From the NCBI GenBank assembly GCA_036524115.1, contig DATDCY010000227.1, positions 1 to 29,014 of the forward strand: a stretch of 29,014 nucleotides of DNA, in the 5' to 3' direction. Both the position numbers and the translations under genes were made by a program. Under the pieces are notes generated by a model. The model was not told the origin of the DNA and did no database searches. It worked only from the letters and a program-made list of their open reading frames with translations. Shown piece after piece: positions 24,388-29,014 of this stretch. Numbering within the stretch: position 1 is the first letter of the stretch; each line of letters starts with the position of its first letter. This DNA comes from a bacterium (lineage in GTDB: Bacteria > JAUVQV01 > DATDCY01).

Positions 24388-25385
24388 CGCGGCGCGCCGG
24401 CGCGCTCGAGCGCGTGCCGGACGATCGCCTGCACGAGCTGCGGGTAGCGCCAGCCCATGCGCCCGGCGAGGATCGGCAGATCGCCGTAGGTGGGCGAGAG
24501 GCCCGGGAGGGGGTTGACCTCGATGAAGTGCGGGACGCCGGCCTTGAGGCGGATGTCGACGCGCGAGACGTCGCGGCAGCCGAGCGCGTGGTAGCACGCG
24601 ACCGCGAGCGCCTCGATGGAGGCGAGCAGCGCCGCGGGCACCGGCGGCGGCACGAGGTACTCGACCTGGTTCTCCCAGTCGCGCTTGACCTCGAGGGAGT
24701 AGAGGAACTGCTCGGGCGGGAGCGTGCGGTGGCGGATCTGCATCGCGCCGATGGCGCGCGGCTCCGCGTTGCCGATGACGCCGACCGTGAACTCCTCGCC
24801 TTCGCAGAACTCCTCGACCAGTGCCGGGCCGCCGTAGCTGCCGAGGACGAACGCGGCCTGCTCGCGCAGGGCCGCAGGGGAGGTGACCCGCGAGGCGAGG
24901 CGCACCCCCTTGCTCGAGCCCTCCCACGCCGGCTTGACGATCAGCGGGAAGGCGAGGCCGCCGGGCGCGTTGCCGCCGGGGAGGTCGGCGAGGCGCTCGA
25001 TCAGGAGGTGGCGCGGCGTGGCCAGGCCGCGCGAGGCGACGACGCGCTTGGCGAGGTCCTTGTCGAGGGTCAGGGCGAGGCAGAGCGGATCGGAGCCGGT
25101 GTAGGGGACGCCGAGCATCTCGCAGACCGCGGGAACCTGCGCCTCGCGGCTGCGGCCGGCGAGCCCCTCGGCGATGTTGAAGACCAGCTCCGGCGGGTCG
25201 GCGAGCATGCGCGCCAGGAAGTCGCGCCCGAAGCCGAGCCGCTCGACGCGGTGGCCGTCGCCCTCGAGAACGGCCGCGATCGCGTCGATGGTCGCCGGGG
25301 CGTCGAACTCCTCGGCGTGGTCGATCGGCGCCCCGGGCAGGTCGGGGACGTCGTCCCGGAGGTTGTAGGCAATGCCGATCCGCAT
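24384..25385 (-). CDS. ATP-grasp ligase, D-Ala-D-Ala ligase-like (first copy)
   Basis: A 333-aa Ddl-like ATP-grasp enzyme that would activate a carboxylate with ATP and join it to an amine. Visible blocks: LVFNIAEGLAGRSREAQVPA near residues 67-86, MLGVPYTGSDPLCLALTLDKDLAKRVV, FPLIVKPAWEGSSKGV (ATP Lys), ALVEEFCEGEEFTVGVIG, and the metal site SRVDIRLKAGVPHFIEVNPLPGLSP. This is closer to genuine Ddl than its neighbour, but the middle segment (RDWENQVEYLVPPPVPAALLASIEAL) differs from the usual Y-K-x-K loop. It starts 18 bases after kamA, with a weak ribosome site. Housekeeping ddl normally sits in the mur cluster, so a biosynthetic role with kamA is more likely. Confidence 0.86.
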   Translation of the reverse strand: MRIGIAYNLRDDVPDLPGAPIDHAEEFDAPATIDAIAAVLEGDGHRVERLGFGRDFLARMLADPPELVFNIAEGLAGRSREAQVPAVCEMLGVPYTGSDPLCLALTLDKDLAKRVVASRGLATPRHLLIERLADLPGGNAPGGLAFPLIVKPAWEGSSKGVRLASRVTSPAALREQAAFVLGSYGGPALVEEFCEGEEFTVGVIGNAEPRAIGAMQIRHRTLPPEQFLYSLEVKRDWENQVEYLVPPPVPAALLASIEALAVACYHALGCRDVSRVDIRLKAGVPHFIEVNPLPGLSPTYGDLPILAGRMGWRYPQLVQAIVRHALERAGAPR

Positions 25386-25403
25386 CCGGTGGGGCGCGGC
25401 GCC

Positions 25404-26615
25404 TTACGCCGGCACGGGGTCGAGCGTCTCGACCGACCGGCGCCGCGGCGAGCGGGCGGCGCGCGCCGGGTGCGGATAGGTGTACGTCTTGCCCTCGAAG
25501 TTGTGGAGCACCAGGCCGTCCTCGTTCTCGCCGATGACGTAGTTCGGGGAGACGGGCACCTTGCCGCCGCCGCCGGGCAGGTCGATGACGTAGGTCGGCA
25601 GGGCGAGGCCCGAGGTGTGGCCGCGCAGCGCGCTCATGATCTTGAGGCCCGCGTCCACCGTCGTCCGGAAGTGCTCGGCGCCGATGACCGGGTCGCACTG
25701 GAAGAGGTAGTAGGGGCGGATCTTGGCGCGCAACAGCGCGTGGTTGAGGGCGAGCATGGTGCGCGGACTGTCGTTGACGCCGCGCAGCAGCACGCTCTGG
25801 TTGTTCACGGGCACCCCGGCGCGCAGGAGGCGGTCGACGGCCGCCGCGGACTCGGGCGTCACCTCGCGCGGGTGGTTGAACTGCGTGTTCAGCCAGATCG
25901 GGCCGTGCTTCTCGAGGACGGCGACCAGCTCCGGCGTGACCTTCATCGGCAGGACGACCGGGACGCGGGTGCCGATGCGGATGATCTCCAGGTGCGGGAT
26001 CGAGCGCAGCTCGGCGAGGATGAAGTCGAGCTGCTCGAGCGGCAGCGACAGCGGGTCGCCGCCCGAGACGATGGCGTCGCGGATCTCGGGGTGCTGGCGG
26101 ATGTAGCCCGCCATCGCGCGGATGGCGTCGCGGGTGACCGGCGTCTCGCCGTTCTTCCAGATGCGCTTGCGCGTGCAGTGGCGGCAGTACATGTAGCAGA
26201 AGTCGGTGGTCACCAGGAGCGCGCGGTCCGGGTAGCGGTGCGTCAGCCCCGGGACCGGCGCGTGCTCGACCTCGTGGAGCGGGTCCTCGGTCTCGTTGCC
26301 GTAGTAGCACCCCTCCTCGCGCGCCGGCACGGCCTGGCGGCGGATCGGGTCGTGCGGGTCGTCGGGGTCGATGAGCGCGGCGTAGTGCGGCGTGATCGCG
26401 AAGTGGTACTCCTGAGCGATCGGTGCGAGCTTCTTCTTCTCGGCCTCGCGGAGCGGGACGATCCCCTCCAGGTCCTCGAGCGTGCGGATCAGGTTCCTGG
26501 CCTGCCAGCGCCAGTCGTGCCACTGCTCGGGCCCGACCTCGCGCCAGCGCGCGATGCGCTGCCAATGGTGGCGGTGCGGCGGCTCGTCGATCCTGGATGC
26601 GTCGGCGTTGTCCAT
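25404..26615 (-). CDS. kamA: L-lysine 2,3-aminomutase (radical SAM, PLP)
   Basis: It moves the alpha-amino group of L-lysine to C3, giving L-beta-lysine, using SAM, a [4Fe-4S] cluster and PLP. From ATG 26615, the cluster motif CYMYCRHC uses Cys140, Cys144 and Cys147, and the PLP Lys352 sits in LPGGGGK. The two Asp residues that bind the lysine side-chain amine in clostridial enzyme (Asp293, Asp330) are present as Asp308 and Asp345, all with one constant numbering offset. Glutamate aminomutases replace these, so lysine is the likely substrate. ATG 26615 has GGGGGGA just upstream; ATG 26639 overlaps the regulator stop (ATGA) but lacks a ribosome site. No beta-lysine acetyltransferase (ablB) is nearby. 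Confidence 0.93.
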   Translation of the reverse strand: MDNADASRIDEPPHRHHWQRIARWREVGPEQWHDWRWQARNLIRTLEDLEGIVPLREAEKKKLAPIAQEYHFAITPHYAALIDPDDPHDPIRRQAVPAREEGCYYGNETEDPLHEVEHAPVPGLTHRYPDRALLVTTDFCYMYCRHCTRKRIWKNGETPVTRDAIRAMAGYIRQHPEIRDAIVSGGDPLSLPLEQLDFILAELRSIPHLEIIRIGTRVPVVLPMKVTPELVAVLEKHGPIWLNTQFNHPREVTPESAAAVDRLLRAGVPVNNQSVLLRGVNDSPRTMLALNHALLRAKIRPYYLFQCDPVIGAEHFRTTVDAGLKIMSALRGHTSGLALPTYVIDLPGGGGKVPVSPNYVIGENEDGLVLHNFEGKTYTYPHPARAARSPRRRSVETLDPVPA

Positions 26616-26635
26616 CAGGGTCCCCCCCGTCTCCT

Positions 26636-27085
26636 TCATGCCGGCTGGTGTTCGCGCTCGCCGTCGACGCCGGCCGGGACGGCAGCTTCGGTGGTGCCGG
26701 TGCGCGCGGTGCCGCGCAGTGCGGCGCGGGCGGCCGCGAGGAGCGTCGCGCGGCGCAGCGGCTTGTCGAGGAAGTCGAAGGCCCCCTCGCGCTTCATGCG
26801 GGTGCGGTTGACCTGCTCGCCCTGCGCCGAGGTCACGACGATGCGGGCGTCGCGGTTGAGGGCGCGGGCCATGCGCACGATCTCGAAGCCGGACTTCTTC
26901 GGCAGATCGAGGTCGCAGAAGACCAGATCGTAGCTGCTGCGGGTGAGCATCCCGATCGTCTCGGAGCCGCTGCCTGCCGCGTCGACCGTGTAGCCGGCCT
27001 CGCGGAAGATCTCGGCCACGGCGTCCCGCGTGTTCTTCTCGCGGTCGGAGACGAGGATCCGGTAGCGGCTGTTGCGCGTCGTCAT
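26636..27085 (-). CDS. Single-domain response regulator, first gene of kamA operon
   Basis: A 149-aa CheY-like receiver with phospho-acceptor Asp58 (VFCDLDLP), Thr/Ser at 85-86 (VVTSAQ) and Lys108 (FLDKPLR). The usual acidic pair near the N-terminus is reduced to SD (Ser13-Asp14), which may weaken Mg binding. After residue 120 a short Ala/Thr-rich tail follows without an output domain. ATG 27085 is chosen: GAGG precedes it and the receiver strand RILVSD starts nine residues later. The 27118 reading would start on TTG inside the sigma-54 promoter. Its stop overlaps the first possible kamA ATG. It may relay or tune the signal that controls the operon; partner unknown. Confidence 0.88.
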   Translation of the reverse strand: MTTRNSRYRILVSDREKNTRDAVAEIFREAGYTVDAAGSGSETIGMLTRSSYDLVFCDLDLPKKSGFEIVRMARALNRDARIVVTSAQGEQVNRTRMKREGAFDFLDKPLRRATLLAAARAALRGTARTGTTEAAVPAGVDGEREHQPA

Positions 27086-27102
27086 CTTGCCTCTCTGCAC
27101 AA

Positions 27103-27117
27103 GCAAGGCATGTGCCA
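27103..27117 (-). promoter_or_regulatory. Sigma-54 promoter (-24 TGGCAC / -12 TTGC) of the kamA operon
   Basis: On the minus strand TGGCAC-ATGCC-TTGC reproduces the sigma-54 consensus (TGGCAC-N5-TTGC) with exact GG-N10-GC spacing. With GC at -13/-12 the start falls near 27091, only about six bases before the regulator ATG at 27085. The adjacent gene encodes a sigma-54 activator and palindromic sites lie at enhancer distance. Confidence 0.85.
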
Positions 27118-27157
27118 ACGAGCGTGTTAAGTTGAGGTCGCTGAAAACCCCTATATT

Positions 27158-27189
27158 CCTAGTGTCGGCGCGTGCGACAGACCACTAGG
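27158..27189. repeat. Inverted repeat CCTAGTG...CACTAGG in the kamA control region
   Basis: CCTAGTG (27158-27164) and CACTAGG (27183-27189) match perfectly. Inside, TGTCG (27163-27167) can pair with CGACA (27175-27179). It lies between the sigma-54 promoter and the activator sites. It could be an additional operator, a DNA-bending element or a terminator stem of the activator gene, but no T-tract follows on the minus strand. Confidence 0.4.
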
Positions 27190-27222
27190 ACTTGTGTGCT
27201 AAGCTCGGAGAAATGCAGAATC

Positions 27223-27237
27223 TTCGCAATTTGCGAA
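27223..27237. promoter_or_regulatory. Activator site 1 (TTCGCA-ATT-TGCGAA), proximal
   Basis: A perfect 15-base palindrome, centred at 27230, about 139 bases upstream of the predicted sigma-54 start. Its half-site is identical to that of a second palindrome 41 bases away. Dyad, spacing and position fit an upstream activating sequence for an NtrC-family dimer. Confidence 0.7.
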
Positions 27238-27261
27238 ATTTGTGAAAATTAGGCACAATAA

Positions 27262-27280
27262 GTTTCGCAAAATGCGAAAC
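27262..27280. promoter_or_regulatory. Activator site 2 (TTCGCA-AAA-TGCGAA), distal
   Basis: GTTTCGCA and TGCGAAAC flank AAA, centred at 27271, about 180 bases upstream of the predicted start and four helical turns from site 1. It sits 9 bases beyond the activator gene's stop. As RNA it could also fold into a stem-loop, but only TTATTG follows on the minus strand, poor for a terminator. Confidence 0.7.
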
Positions 27281-27288
27281 AGACAGGA

Positions 27289-28662
<1,374 letters not shown>

Positions 28663-28762
28663 GCCGCCGGCTCCGGTGCCAAGGAGCGTGCGGGCGTGAC
28701 CGGGGCGGGGCCGGGCGCTCGCGACGCTGCGCGCTCGACCGCAGCCTGTCCGGCCCTGCGCT

Positions 28763-28814
28763 CGAAACGCACAACTCGCCCTGCGGGCTCAAACAGTGCG
28801 TTTCGCCCTGCGGG
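28763..28814. repeat. REP-like element: 10-base inverted repeat plus 12-base direct repeat
   Basis: CGAAACGCAC (28763-28772) and GTGCGTTTCG (28796-28805) are a perfect inverted repeat around a 23-base loop. TCGCCCTGCGGG occurs at 28776-28787 and again at 28803-28814. The combination resembles dispersed REP-type elements of Geobacter-like genomes, from memory only; copies elsewhere in the genome cannot be checked here. Confidence 0.6.
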
Positions 28815-28920
28815 ACGCTCCGGTCCGGCCGCTGCGGTTCCCTCGCGCTCCGCCACGGGCCCGCCCGGCACTGCCCCGACGCCGCTGACCTCAATTTCCG
28901 TTCGGCTCGGTCATCGGCGA

Positions 28921-29002
28921 GGCGGCTGGGGCGGTCCCTGAGGGAAGATGCGCGGAGCCGCCGTTAAGCCCGACGCGGTGACCGAGGCGGTCCCGCAGGG
29001 AC
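28921..29002. repeat. Short repeats: GGCGGTCCC direct copies and GGCGGCT/AGCCGCC inverted arms
   Basis: GGCGGTCCC occurs at 28930-28938 and 28986-28994, each beginning a small hairpin (TCCCTGAGGGA; GTCCCGCAGGGAC). GGCGGCT (28921-28927) and AGCCGCC (28956-28962) form an inverted repeat enclosing the first copy. CCCGCAGGG here is the inverse of the CCCTGCGGG in the neighbouring repeat. It runs to the window edge. Confidence 0.45.
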
Positions 29003-29014
29003 GCAGGCTCGTTG

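Larger units (their letters stand above)
28663..29014. other. Gene-free region upstream of the NtrC-type regulator
   Basis: About 350 bases without a credible coding region; open frames here are short and rich in Arg/Pro/Ala. It contains the inverted/direct repeat pair at 28763-28814 and a second set of short repeats at 28921-29002, and should hold the promoter of the regulator, which I could not locate. Confidence 0.6.

Noticed and set aside
25404-26615. EpmB (EF-P beta-lysylation aminomutase)
   Set aside because: EpmB is shorter and works with EpmA, a LysRS-like protein; no EpmA or EF-P gene is here and the protein matches stand-alone lysine 2,3-aminomutase.
27262-27280. Palindrome as the rho-independent terminator of the activator gene
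   Set aside because: Downstream bases on the minus strand are TTATTG rather than a T-run, and a second copy with the same core 41 bp away favours a protein-binding site; not fully excluded.

Overview
The window is very GC-rich (roughly 70%) and comes from a Gram-negative bacterium. It encodes a TamA/TamB outer-membrane assembly pair, two signal-peptide-bearing proteins that look like outer-membrane barrels, several lipoproteins, and an NtrC-type sigma-54 activator. The succinate:quinone oxidoreductase (frdCAB) is the di-heme Wolinella/Geobacter type. With acetate kinase, a NusG_II-domain protein and sigma-54 regulation, this suggests an anaerobic or facultative 'deltaproteobacterial' lineage (Desulfobacterota/Desulfuromonadia-like). 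That placement is an inference from gene content. I saw no rRNA, tRNA, insertion sequence, phage gene or CRISPR array.

Left part (1-8752): an AAA+ ATPase converges on a patatin-like lipoprotein. A predicted outer-membrane protein (minus) diverges from a second small barrel protein (plus), which has a clear sigma-70 promoter, a structured leader and a terminator. Then come an NhaA Na+/H+ antiporter and an AT-richer ankyrin-repeat lipoprotein that looks compositionally foreign.

Middle (6662-17527): tamB-tamA form a translationally coupled minus-strand pair covering over 6 kb. Divergent from them lie a small DUF3568-like lipoprotein gene, ackA overlapping a 6-phosphogluconolactonase gene, and a membrane-anchored NusG_II protein. 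A minus-strand GH13 glycosidase gene converges on this group.

Right of centre (17641-22748): frdC-frdA-frdB-pyk on the plus strand. Residues that bind FAD, hemes and Fe-S clusters fall at or near the Wolinella positions, but the E-pathway Glu (C180) is Gly. A six-codon ORF with an ideal Shine-Dalgarno sequence overlaps the frdC start.

Right end (22784-28662, minus strand): the most interesting block. An NtrC-family activator gene is followed by two identical-core palindromes (TTCGCA-N3-TGCGAA, 41 bp apart) and then a sigma-54 -24/-12 promoter. This promoter reads into a tight five-gene operon: single-domain response regulator, lysine 2,3-aminomutase (both lysine-selecting Asp residues kept), two different D-Ala-D-Ala-ligase-like ATP-grasp enzymes, and a small secreted protein of unknown function. 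I infer a self-contained, sigma-54-controlled pathway that makes beta-lysine and couples it into a peptide or amide; the product is unknown. The last 350 bases hold no gene but contain REP-like inverted and direct repeats.
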